This document shows, piece after piece, positions 6,120-13,977 of a stretch of 18,745 bases of DNA; within the stretch, counting starts at the first letter, position 1; every line of letters starts with the position of its first letter. Below the pieces are notes generated by a model. That model was given only the letters and a program-made list of their open reading frames with translations, was not told the origin of the DNA and made no database searches. The stretch is taken from the NCBI GenBank assembly GCA_937875275.1, contig CALNCC010000076.1, positions 1 to 18,745 of the forward strand, read 5' to 3'. The DNA comes from an uncultured Dysgonomonas sp. Its GTDB lineage: Bacteria; Bacteroidota; Bacteroidia; Bacteroidales; Dysgonomonadaceae. The position numbers and the translations under genes are program-made.

Positions 6120-8960
6120 TTAATCCCAAGTGGGGTCGTAACCCGACGAGCGACCCCGTTTCTCAACCTTGAGGTCTTGAAGCATAGATGAGCTGGCTCT
6201 TATGGTTACATAATAAGACTTGTTCTGTCCTATTGGAGAGAAACTACCCGATATGCTCCAGCAATGCAGATTGCGGGTAAAATTGAATGTAGTATATGTT
6301 ATCTTCCCGGCATCCCAGTCGTATCCCGACGAAAAATTCACTGTCCAGTTTTTAGTCGGTTGTATATTCCCCGAAAACCCAAGATTGTGAGTCAACCTTC
6401 GTTTATACTCGGCAAAACGCCCGCTATCCCATTCTATATCCGACGAATAAGCGTAATTGACCGAATAGTTGAACGACAAGCTCCATTGCAGGCTGTTCTT
6501 CAAGTAGCCATCGTCATCGTAGTTGCCTTTTTTGCCATGACTATGCCCTCCCAATCGGCTCTTATGCTCGCCACCTCCATCTTCGCCCTCGTGGTCGTGC
6601 TCGGCAGGCAAACCGGCGGCTTCGTTTAGCGGATCATCTATATTGACATCCTCGTCATCTCCTTTGCCAAAGAGTTTGTCTATCGTATTCTGATTGATGG
6701 AGTGCGATATGGAAAAGCCCGTACTTCTCAGTCGTCCAATACCTCTTCCGTTACCTACCCTCAGCATGTCTATTCGGTTTATCGCTGCCGGAGTTTTCAC
6801 CATATCTCCATTGCCATTATCTGCCAATTGCCATCTTGATACCTCGTACATGTAGGGGTCGAATGTCCCATTGAGATTGATGGTAAATGTTTTAGACAAT
6901 TTCAGTCGCAGATTGGTACTTATATCGCTCCACTTCATCGAGTCGGCCATCATATTGTAACTGAACCCGGCTCCGAAATTATCTATCAGGCTTATCTTTT
7001 TATATCCTAACGAGTCGCTCAACGAACGCCATTTCATTTCCAGATTGTTGTCGAACTGAAAGTTCAGCATCCCCGATTTGCCCGAAGAGGCTGTGCCATA
7101 CATTCCGTTCTGATAGGGCGAATACACATGTTTTTGCAACTCTCCGTAGCCATCGTAGTAGTGATACGACTCGTAGAACCCAAAACGGGGATCGCTAAAG
7201 TCGGGTCTATAGCTAAGACTCAGTGATGGTGTGAAAACGTGCCGCACCGCCTGCACCTTTGCATTCGGGCTGCGAAACGCAAACATACCGTACATTTTGG
7301 TCTGCAAGCTCAGCGATGTATTGAAATCATAAACACGTTTTAGTGTATTGGAAGTGTCTGTAACAATATTGCTCGACCCGTTCCATTTCTTATGAACGCG
7401 GTTGGTATACCATCGTTCGGTATAGTTGAATGATGGAGTTACATTGATATTGTTCAACAAATTGAATGTCGCCGATACAGGAATGCTGTGCTTCGCGGCA
7501 TGTTGCCAATCTGTTTGCCAGTTCGACTTGAACACCTCATCTTCTTTTGCTCTCAGCGAGTTTTTGAACTGCCCCGAGTAGCTGAGCCGTATCTTTTCGT
7601 ACCACCTTTCGTCGCCTACCAGCTCTTTCCTCTTGAATGGATAGACGCTACTCATTGTCGCCGACAGATCGGGCAAGGTCATGCTCACCATCTGGGTAGA
7701 CGACACCTGATCGACCGCCATTGCTGCCGACAGAGACCACGGCGAATTGGGGAAACGTTGGGTTATGTTTACAGTCGAACTCTTATTGTTGTTCGTATAG
7801 TTGGGCGAAAACTGGCTGTCTATATTGTTGCGGTCGTACTTACTTGTCGAGAAACGGACACTTGCCGATAAGGTGCGGTAAGCATTCGCCTTAGGGTCTT
7901 GCCTGTGCTGCCAGCTCACGCTAAAGTCTGTCGACTGGCTGTAATCGGGGTCTATTTTCTCTCCGTACTTGTTTGTCATATAGCTCAATGCTGCCGAACC
8001 CGAATAGTTATATAGTTTCTTATAGTTAGTGTTTCCATACAGTGCCCACGACCCTTTGGTGTATATATCGCTGGTAACGGCAAGGTCGATATAGTCGCTG
8101 AGTGCAAAATAATACCCTCCGCCACGTAGGTTAAACCCGCGCTCCATCTCATCTCCGAATGACGGCATAATGATTCCGGAAGAATAGCTGCTGGTAAACG
8201 GGAAATATCCGAAAGGGATGGTCAGAAAGGGAATAGGCAAGCCTTCAAGCATAAATGTAGCATAGCTGGTTGCAACACTTTTCCCCGGCTGAATTTTTCC
8301 TTTCGACAAGTGAAAACACCAGTGAGGAGTTCCCTCCGCATCACAAGTAGTATATCGGGCATCTTGGATGAACGCCGATCCGTCCGCATTTTTTTTCGAT
8401 TCTTCGGCTACAACAAAGCCCTCGCCCTGCTCTGTTACGACATGGGTGATGTAGCCTTTTTCTGTTTTGAAGTTATACATCATTTCTTTGGCTTCGTATG
8501 ACGTCGATTTGTCGGAGAATACAGGGTGTCCAAACTCTTCGCCTATCGAGTCGAGTCCGTATGTTGCACGCACAAGACTGCTGTCGTTGTTCATCGCCAC
8601 ATTCTCGGCATTGATGGCTATATCTGCATATTTCACATCGGCATTACCAAACAGGTATGCCCAGTTGTTGGCATCCATCACCAACGAGTCTTTAGACTTA
8701 TAGGCAACCTCAGCATCGAGAACCGGCTTCTTCTGTTTTGCAGAATCGAGAACCGACAGGCTCTTCGACAAGCTGTCTTTGGGAAGTGAAAGTGAATCGA
8801 CTTTTACGTCTGTCGAGTCTTTCGTTGGGAGTGGGATAGAATCAGAGACATTAGCTCCTGCAAATATATCGCTATTGGCAGATAGGACAAAGCTGCTCCA
8901 AAATGGCGAGGAGAACACTATCGTAATCAGAATATATGTCAGTATCCGGAATTTTCCCAT
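6120..8960 (-). CDS. lptD: LptD-like LPS assembly outer-membrane protein
   Basis: This 946-residue protein resembles the large Bacteroidetes form of LptD, the outer-membrane barrel that inserts lipopolysaccharide into the outer leaflet. A signal peptide covers about residues 1-28. After a Ser/Asp-rich linker, residues 82-220 look like the OstA/LptA-type periplasmic jellyroll (AEVAYKSKDSLVMDANN onward), with a cysteine pair C206 and C215. The segment LEGLPIPFLTIPFGYFPF, near 233-250, is typical of LptD at the entry to the barrel. The remainder is rich in alternating aromatic beta strands and ends in a long soluble-looking tail. A His/Asp/Gly-rich insertion lies at 787-811. It is the first gene of the operon with mutY and two glycosyltransferases. 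The family call is firm; the lptD symbol rests on homology by eye. Confidence 0.82.
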   Translation of the reverse strand: MGKFRILTYILITIVFSSPFWSSFVLSANSDIFAGANVSDSIPLPTKDSTDVKVDSLSLPKDSLSKSLSVLDSAKQKKPVLDAEVAYKSKDSLVMDANNWAYLFGNADVKYADIAINAENVAMNNDSSLVRATYGLDSIGEEFGHPVFSDKSTSYEAKEMMYNFKTEKGYITHVVTEQGEGFVVAEESKKNADGSAFIQDARYTTCDAEGTPHWCFHLSKGKIQPGKSVATSYATFMLEGLPIPFLTIPFGYFPFTSSYSSGIIMPSFGDEMERGFNLRGGGYYFALSDYIDLAVTSDIYTKGSWALYGNTNYKKLYNYSGSAALSYMTNKYGEKIDPDYSQSTDFSVSWQHRQDPKANAYRTLSASVRFSTSKYDRNNIDSQFSPNYTNNNKSSTVNITQRFPNSPWSLSAAMAVDQVSSTQMVSMTLPDLSATMSSVYPFKRKELVGDERWYEKIRLSYSGQFKNSLRAKEDEVFKSNWQTDWQHAAKHSIPVSATFNLLNNINVTPSFNYTERWYTNRVHKKWNGSSNIVTDTSNTLKRVYDFNTSLSLQTKMYGMFAFRSPNAKVQAVRHVFTPSLSLSYRPDFSDPRFGFYESYHYYDGYGELQKHVYSPYQNGMYGTASSGKSGMLNFQFDNNLEMKWRSLSDSLGYKKISLIDNFGAGFSYNMMADSMKWSDISTNLRLKLSKTFTINLNGTFDPYMYEVSRWQLADNGNGDMVKTPAAINRIDMLRVGNGRGIGRLRSTGFSISHSINQNTIDKLFGKGDDEDVNIDDPLNEAAGLPAEHDHEGEDGGGEHKSRLGGHSHGKKGNYDDDGYLKNSLQWSLSFNYSVNYAYSSDIEWDSGRFAEYKRRLTHNLGFSGNIQPTKNWTVNFSSGYDWDAGKITYTTFNFTRNLHCWSISGSFSPIGQNKSYYVTIRASSSMLQDLKVEKRGRSSGYDPTWD

Positions 8961-8993
8961 TAATGGAATTTGATGCTAATGTATACAAGGGTG

Positions 8994-9001
8994 CAAAACT
9001 A
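8994..9001 (-). promoter_or_regulatory. Candidate promoter of the lptD operon
   Basis: TAGTTTTG on the minus strand fits TAnnTTTG and would start transcription about 25 bases before the lptD ATG. The -33 region near 9020 has no clear TTTG. The 90-base gap between lptD and the upstream gene is consistent with a separate promoter here. Confidence 0.45.
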
Positions 9002-9050
9002 ATCAATTAATGGCGAATAAGCATAATTAGAAGATATTAAAATCGCACCG

Positions 9051-9413
9051 TTATTCGGGAAGATGACCTGCAAGCTCTTCTTTTAACTTATAATAATACT
9101 CTATCTTTCTTTTTATAGCATCTTCCCCCGATTCTATTGGTTTTACTCTTGTCGGCTTATCGAAGTCGCTATTTACGATCGTTATAGACAGGTTGTCTCC
9201 TAATTTCAAATCTCGCCAAACCCAATCAACATCTTCGCCCGTTTCACAGTTCAATCCACCTACATTAAAATACGTTTCTTCGCTTTTGTCTATTTTTCGC
9301 CTTAAAGAAGTCAGCATACATGACAATACATAATGTTGGTCATCAAGCCCCGCCACAGCCAACACCTCACCATTCAGTTCTACCTTAAACCCATAATTAT
9401 TCTCCATTTTCAT
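9051..9413 (-). CDS. Small conserved-looking protein of unknown function, 120 residues
   Basis: I do not recognise this protein. It has no signal peptide or membrane segment, so it should be cytoplasmic. It begins MKMENNYGFKVELNGEVL, and an alternative start is the second Met at 9407. The first 90 residues look like a compact alpha/beta fold with strand-like stretches (FKVELNGEVLAVAG, DNLSITIVNS). A charged helix near the C-terminus (DAIKRKIEYYYKLKEELAGHL) could mediate oligomerisation. Two cysteines, C32 and C55, are spaced too far apart for a zinc motif. It lies 36 bases downstream of a lipoprotein gene on the same strand and upstream of lptD, so it may be part of either transcript. Codon use is like that of its neighbours. 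That it is real is likely; its role is unknown. Confidence 0.6.
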   Translation of the reverse strand: MKMENNYGFKVELNGEVLAVAGLDDQHYVLSCMLTSLRRKIDKSEETYFNVGGLNCETGEDVDWVWRDLKLGDNLSITIVNSDFDKPTRVKPIESGEDAIKRKIEYYYKLKEELAGHLPE

Positions 9414-9449
9414 TCTTCGTTCGTGTTTCAGATTTAAATAATCAAGAGA

Positions 9450-10319
9450 CTATTCCGATGCTACAACCTCATCAACAACTGTCGCTATTGTATCCGATTT
9501 GGCTTTCTTTTCGTTCAGATAGTAGTTCTTATATTCGGCTTTTTCTTTTTCGCCTTTCAGGCTGTCTTGCACAAGCATCATCCGTGAGAGTTTGACCGAC
9601 CGGGTTATACTTTTCTTTGTGTCGGGTGTCAGTATATATGAATTTACACCGCCTCCGCTAAGTGTTACGGTCAGCTGTTTGTCCTGATTGTCAGAGACGA
9701 ACGCCCCTACCCCATTTTCTTTCTTGCCGGTGAAACGAATCACTTCATATTGCTGTCCAAGATTGGTAAAGCGGAAGTTAAACCCGTCTTCGATCACGGG
9801 CAAAGTTTCGGCAGAAGCTCCGTCCTTAGCCGCTATTTTCAGTCGGTCGTGCATCTGACCACCAAGAAATACGCTTTCGATATACAGCTCTCCATTCTCA
9901 CTGACGCCCGAGCGCAGAGCTGTTGTCGTAATCACTTTCCCGCCATACGCCTCTTTGGGGATAAAGCTGCCATGCCCTTCTTCCTGATATTGCTCGTCGC
10001 GCTCGTAGATAAAGAAAATCTTCATCGAATCTATTGACGGTTGAATAACGGCAATCATCGAATCGCACCGCCCGATCAGATATGTGTTTTCGCCCATCCT
10101 CACCGAGTCCTGCAACGCCATTCCCCCTTTTATTTGCTCGTAAGATTTGGGAAACAGTATCTTGATGCTGTCTATTTCTAATTTTGCCTGTTCAAAGTTT
10201 TTTTCAAAAAACAACGTGCGGGCAAGTTCGAGGCGATCTTGCGCCCCCTTGTTGGGATCGGAACATGCGCTCATTGATAGCAGAACAAAGACCGAAAGGT
10301 AGAGACTAAAAGCTTTCAT
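9450..10319 (-). CDS. Putative lipoprotein of unknown function
   Basis: From the start at 10319 this is a 289-residue protein with a clear lipoprotein signal, MKAFSLYLSVFVLLSMSAC, with the lipidated cysteine at C19. The residues after it, SDPNKG, do not form an acidic surface-export signal, so it may stay on the periplasmic side. Residues 25-90 are helical (ELARTLFFEKNFEQAKLEIDSI), suggesting one TPR-like hairpin. The middle is beta-rich, and the C-terminal 60 residues are charged and coiled-coil-like. An in-frame ATG at 10403 would add 28 residues that read through the promoter region and hide the signal peptide, so I reject it. It is the first gene on the leftward transcript and diverges from cca. 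No function can be assigned. Confidence 0.75.
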   Translation of the reverse strand: MKAFSLYLSVFVLLSMSACSDPNKGAQDRLELARTLFFEKNFEQAKLEIDSIKILFPKSYEQIKGGMALQDSVRMGENTYLIGRCDSMIAVIQPSIDSMKIFFIYERDEQYQEEGHGSFIPKEAYGGKVITTTALRSGVSENGELYIESVFLGGQMHDRLKIAAKDGASAETLPVIEDGFNFRFTNLGQQYEVIRFTGKKENGVGAFVSDNQDKQLTVTLSGGGVNSYILTPDTKKSITRSVKLSRMMLVQDSLKGEKEKAEYKNYYLNEKKAKSDTIATVVDEVVASE

Positions 10320-10357
10320 ATGTGTAATAAAAATTTTGGTGGAGAGATAGTATCTCA

Positions 10358-10386
10358 TTGAAGACAAATTCTTTTTTATACTTTTG
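10358..10386 (+). promoter_or_regulatory. Candidate promoter of the cca-folA operon
   Basis: TACTTTTG at 10379-10386 fits the -7 consensus, and TTG at 10358-10360 lies 18 bases upstream. Transcription would start near 10393, leaving a leader of about 25 bases before the cca ATG at 10418. Confidence 0.55.
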
Positions 10387-10397
10387 TAATTACAAAA
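10382..10397. repeat. 16-bp perfect palindrome between two opposed promoters
   Basis: TTTTGTAATTACAAAA is its own reverse complement. With the flanking TA it forms the TAnnTTTG -7 boxes of both the rightward and the leftward promoter. It could be simply the product of two opposed -7 boxes or an operator for a dimeric regulator; the sequence alone does not decide. Confidence 0.55.
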
Positions 10398-10400
10398 ATA
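10393..10400 (-). promoter_or_regulatory. Candidate leftward promoter of the lipoprotein gene
   Basis: TATTTTTG on the minus strand fits TAnnTTTG and points at the lipoprotein gene, with a leader of about 65 bases. It overlaps the start region of the rightward cca promoter, so polymerase could not occupy both at once. No clear -33 TTTG is visible. Confidence 0.4.
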
Positions 10401-10417
10401 CAAAAAGAAGATTGTAA

Positions 10418-11848
10418 ATGCATATAGACACAGAGGATTTAAAAGAAAAATTCTCGGGGAAAGTATTCGAGACCATTTCTTTGGTCGCCGACCGCATGCA
10501 ACTCGAGTGCTATGCTATCGGGGGATATGTGAGAGACATATTTCTGCATCGCCCATCTAAGGATATCGACATCATCACGGTGGGCAAAGGCATAGACCTT
10601 GCGGGGGCTGTAGCCAAAGAACTTGGCAAAGGGGCTTACCTCACTGTTTTTAAGACCTTCGGCACGGCACAGATCAAATATAAAGATACTGAAATAGAAT
10701 TTGTGGGAGCACGCAAAGAATCGTATCAGCGAGACTCGCGCAAACCGATTGTCGAAGACGGCACGTTGGAAGACGATCAGAACAGGCGCGACTTTACCAT
10801 AAATGCTCTTGCCGTATGCCTCAACAAAGACCGCTTCGGCGAATTGCTCGACCCCTTCAACGGACTTGAGGATATGGAGCGTCTATTGCTGCGCACGCCG
10901 CTCGACCCCGACATCACATTCAGCGACGACCCGCTGCGCATGATGCGAGGCATCCGTTTTTCGGCACAATTGGGTTTCGACATCGTTCCCGAAGCTTTTG
11001 ACGCTATCGCCCGCAACAAAGAACGATTGGAGATAGTGTCGGGCGAACGCATTATAGACGAACTGAATAAGATTATCTTATCTCCGAAACCCTCGATAGG
11101 ATTCACACAGTTGGAACAAACGGGAATATTAGAGATCATCTTTCCCGAGCTGGTTGCCCTCAAAGGCGTAGAGACAAAAGACGGCGTAGGACACAAAGAT
11201 AATTTCTATCACACGCTATCAGTCCTCGACAATATTTCGTTGAAGACGGACAACCTGTGGCTGAGATGGGCAGCCATTTTGCACGACATAGCCAAACCGG
11301 CAACCAAGCGTTGGGATCAGAAGTTAGGCTGGACGTTCCACAATCACAATTTCATAGGCGAGAAAATGATTCCGAAAATATTTAAACGGATGAAACTGCC
11401 TCTCAACGAGAAAATGAAATATGCGCAAAAGATGGTGTCGCTACACATGCGTCCGCAGGTATTGGTAGACGAAAACATTACAGATTCGGCTGTGAGACGC
11501 CTACTCTTCGAAGCCGGAGACGACATCGACGATCTGATGACGTTGTGCGAAGCTGACATAACATCGAAAAACCCGAGCAAGGTGCGCCGATACCTGAACA
11601 ACTTCGACATCGTGCGCCGCAAACTGAAGGAGATAGAAGAAAAAGATCAGGTGCGCAATTTCCAGCCACCGATTGACGGGCTGGAGATTATGGACATATT
11701 CGGTCTCGGACCATGTGCCGAAATCGGCAGGTTGAAAAGTTCGATAAAAGATGCTATCTTAGACGGTGTAATTCCGAACGAATATGACGCAGCCTACAAG
11801 CACCTGATAGAAAAAGCAGCGAAAATAGGACTGAAACCGAAACGATGA
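10418..11848 (+). CDS. cca: CCA tRNA nucleotidyltransferase with HD domain
   Basis: This enzyme adds or repairs the 3' CCA end of tRNAs. The 476 residues begin with the class II nucleotidyltransferase domain: GGYVRD at 35-40, the metal-binding pair D49 and D51 in KDIDI, and the RRDFTINALA motif at 123-132, followed by DPFNGLEDM. An RNA-binding helical region follows. Then an HD phosphohydrolase domain starts near 255 with FYHT and LHD (H289-D290) plus the distal HNHNF. The length and HD domain are normal for Bacteroidetes members, which may also have phosphatase activity. It is the first gene after the promoter at 10379, and its stop overlaps the next start in an ATGA. A poly(A) polymerase role is a less likely alternative. 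Confidence 0.93.
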   Translation: MHIDTEDLKEKFSGKVFETISLVADRMQLECYAIGGYVRDIFLHRPSKDIDIITVGKGIDLAGAVAKELGKGAYLTVFKTFGTAQIKYKDTEIEFVGARKESYQRDSRKPIVEDGTLEDDQNRRDFTINALAVCLNKDRFGELLDPFNGLEDMERLLLRTPLDPDITFSDDPLRMMRGIRFSAQLGFDIVPEAFDAIARNKERLEIVSGERIIDELNKIILSPKPSIGFTQLEQTGILEIIFPELVALKGVETKDGVGHKDNFYHTLSVLDNISLKTDNLWLRWAAILHDIAKPATKRWDQKLGWTFHNHNFIGEKMIPKIFKRMKLPLNEKMKYAQKMVSLHMRPQVLVDENITDSAVRRLLFEAGDDIDDLMTLCEADITSKNPSKVRRYLNNFDIVRRKLKEIEEKDQVRNFQPPIDGLEIMDIFGLGPCAEIGRLKSSIKDAILDGVIPNEYDAAYKHLIEKAAKIGLKPKR

Positions 11849-12993
11849 AAGAGAAAAACTTTACATTGATTGTAAACCATTTCGAAAGAGAGCATTTCAG
11901 CAAAGATGTTGTTCTTGTTCCGCTATACATACAACGCGTATATGGCGGACGGTTCACTATCGTATATCCACAAAATGAAACAAACAAAGATCTGCCCGAA
12001 TCGGTAAGAGGTATCAAACTGCATCCGATAACGTATTCGGGTGATGAAAACCTGAATGTATATTATCGGAAAGTAGCGTCCTATCTCATCCGAAATGCAA
12101 GGAAGATAGATATGCTGATGACTTTCCATATACTGATGAGATCGGGCAAGTTTGCATTATTATACAAACTACTCAACCCGAAAGGCAAATCATACGTAAA
12201 GTTAGACATACCCACATATATTATCGACCGTATGTCGAATTTCTTTGGAGACAACAGGCTGAAGGAGCGAATAAAACGAATCGCCTACAAAGCCTATTTC
12301 AAGCGGGTTGACTTGTTCTCGTGCGAAAGTTCGGATGCATATAATCGCATAATCAACAACCCCGATCTCGCCTCCTACTTCAACGACAAGCTAATCGTCT
12401 TGGAGAATGGATGCGATGATGAACAGATTACCGAATTAGGAATCTCTCCTAAAACTTTTGAAGAAAAAGAAAACATCATACTCACTGTCGGACGTCTCGG
12501 CTCGTTAGAGAAGAATACCGAATTACTCTTGCAAGCATTGAAAGATGTTCAGTTCGCCGACTGGAAAGCATATCTTATCGGTCCTCTGCAAGATGGTTTC
12601 GAGACGTATGTCGAAAATTTCTTTAAAGAGCATCCGCAGTTGAAAGACAAAATCATCTTCACAGGGGCTGTCTATGATAAAAAGACCCTCTGGGAATTTT
12701 ACAATCGAGCCAAAGTATTCGTCTTATCTTCAAGAACCGAAAGCTCGGGCATCGTTCTCTACGAAGCCAAAATATTCAACAACTATATCATATCCACCCC
12801 GGTAGGAGCATCGAGCGATGTGATTGCCGACGGCTGCGGTATCATAACTGACATTGCCGACCCGAAACCGACAACCGACATATTGAATGACATAATCTCA
12901 GGCAAACGAGAAATAGACGTCTATGACAACATCGACACCTCGCACTTGCGATGGAGCCATCAGGTAAAGTTATTGAACCCCATTATAGATTGA
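11845..12993 (+). CDS. Glycosyltransferase family 4 protein
   Basis: This 382-residue protein looks like a GT-B enzyme of family 4. The N-terminal half is poorly conserved, as usual for the acceptor domain. The C-terminal half has the donor-binding signs: ILTVGRLGSLEKNTELLL at 212-229, FTGAVYDKKTLWEFY at 272-286, and the EX7E motif E299 to E307 in TESSGIVLYEA, followed by TPVGASSDVI. There is no membrane helix, so it acts at the cytoplasmic face, probably in making a surface glycan. Its ATG overlaps the cca stop (ATGA), which implies translational coupling. It is AT-richer than cca. The sugar and acceptor are unknown. The N-terminal motif for GT4 (GG loop) is not obvious, so it may be a divergent member. 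Confidence 0.85.
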   Translation: MKEKNFTLIVNHFEREHFSKDVVLVPLYIQRVYGGRFTIVYPQNETNKDLPESVRGIKLHPITYSGDENLNVYYRKVASYLIRNARKIDMLMTFHILMRSGKFALLYKLLNPKGKSYVKLDIPTYIIDRMSNFFGDNRLKERIKRIAYKAYFKRVDLFSCESSDAYNRIINNPDLASYFNDKLIVLENGCDDEQITELGISPKTFEEKENIILTVGRLGSLEKNTELLLQALKDVQFADWKAYLIGPLQDGFETYVENFFKEHPQLKDKIIFTGAVYDKKTLWEFYNRAKVFVLSSRTESSGIVLYEAKIFNNYIISTPVGASSDVIADGCGIITDIADPKPTTDILNDIISGKREIDVYDNIDTSHLRWSHQVKLLNPIID

Positions 12994-13003
12994 ACGAACA
13001 AGA

Positions 13004-13330
13004 ATGTTACTTCGCAAAATAAAAAGCTGTTTGTCCTTCCTTTTACGCACCTCGAAGGTTTGCCTGCTGGTGAGCATCGGGGCTGTGCTCTTGTTGGTGG
13101 CGACAAGTGATGGTACACTCTCCATTTTGCCGATCATCAAATGGCTTCTTTTTTTCATTCCCGTTGCCGGCATTCCCACCGATTATCTTTTCAGAGAGTT
13201 TATGCGTAAAGATGAATATTATTTTTACTACAACTTAGGTGTAAGCAAACTAACACTCTGGATATTCAATATATTTGCCATTTCAGTTCCATGTTTCATC
13301 CTTTCTAAAGTTATAGATATATGGATTTAG
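13004..13330 (+). CDS. Small membrane protein, putative permease partner of the ABC ATPase
   Basis: The 108 residues hold two to three hydrophobic helices at about 17-34, 41-58 and 83-104. Between the second and third lies a cytoplasmic-looking charged stretch with LFREFMRKDEYYFYYNLGVSKLTLW split around residues 62-86. Such a segment could act as a coupling loop to an ATPase. It starts 10 bases after the glycosyltransferase stop, and its own stop overlaps the ABC ATPase start by 10 bases, so the two proteins are surely made together. I do not recognise the family. A permease role is inferred from position alone; at this size it would have to work as an oligomer. Confidence 0.65.
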   Translation: MLLRKIKSCLSFLLRTSKVCLLVSIGAVLLLVATSDGTLSILPIIKWLLFFIPVAGIPTDYLFREFMRKDEYYFYYNLGVSKLTLWIFNIFAISVPCFILSKVIDIWI

Positions 13331-13977
13331 GATTGGAGATAGATAGTGTTTTACATTCATTCGGCGGACGCACAATCCTTTCGGATGTTTATCTCAAGTG
13401 CAAGCCGCGAGATATAGTAGGCATTATCGGCAGAAACGGGATGGGCAAAAGCACTCTCTTCAAAATTATCTTCGGAACGCTTAAAGCTGATCGCAGCTTT
13501 ATGCGTATTGATGGAGAAATAATCAGAAAACATACTTTCGCCTCCGGAGAGATTGCATTTCTGCCTCAGTTTCACATCACACCCAAAAGCATGAAGGTCG
13601 CTGATGCTATTGAACAATTCACGGGTAAAGAATCGACAGACTTTCTTCACAGCTTGAAGTTAACGAATATAAAAGATTCGAAAATATGGAGCTTATCAGA
13701 AGGAATCAGACGATATTTGGAAATTAATATCGTGCTGGAAAGCAGGTCTCGATACATCATTCTCGACGAACCGTTCAGCAGCCTGTCTCCTATTATGGTG
13801 CAACACATCAAGCAGAGAATCGAAGAAAAAGCCGAGTGCAAAGGAATAATCCTTACCGACCAAAGATGGAAAGAGGTTGCCGCAATATCGACCCATTTGA
13901 AATTGCTTGAAAACGGTACTTTGCGAGATTTTAGACAAAAAGATTTTGACAATTATATTATAACAAGACCAATATGA
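13321..13977 (+). CDS. ABC-type ATPase with unusual signature and switch motifs
   Basis: This 218-residue protein is a lone ABC nucleotide-binding domain. Walker A is GRNGMGKST at 37-45, the Q-loop Gln is Q83 (FLPQF), Walker B is YIILDEP at 145-151 with catalytic-type E150, and the D-loop is SSLSP at 153-157. Two motifs differ from the norm. The signature reads LSEGIRR at 125-131 where LSGGQ or LSGGE is usual, and the position of the switch histidine is Q181 (ILTDQRW in place of TDHR). It may therefore be a slow or asymmetric ATPase. It overlaps the preceding small membrane gene by 10 bases and folA by 4 bases. A transporter function with its membrane neighbour is inferred; the substrate is unknown. 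Confidence 0.85.
   Translation: MDLGLEIDSVLHSFGGRTILSDVYLKCKPRDIVGIIGRNGMGKSTLFKIIFGTLKADRSFMRIDGEIIRKHTFASGEIAFLPQFHITPKSMKVADAIEQFTGKESTDFLHSLKLTNIKDSKIWSLSEGIRRYLEINIVLESRSRYIILDEPFSSLSPIMVQHIKQRIEEKAECKGIILTDQRWKEVAAISTHLKLLENGTLRDFRQKDFDNYIITRPI

Noticed and set aside
10320..10403. Upstream ATG at 10403 for the lipoprotein gene
   Set aside because: The extra 28 residues would bury the lipoprotein signal peptide and read through the promoter region.
10777..11196. Minus-strand open frame of 139 codons inside cca
   Set aside because: Fully antisense to conserved cca motifs, with Ser/Arg-rich shadow composition.
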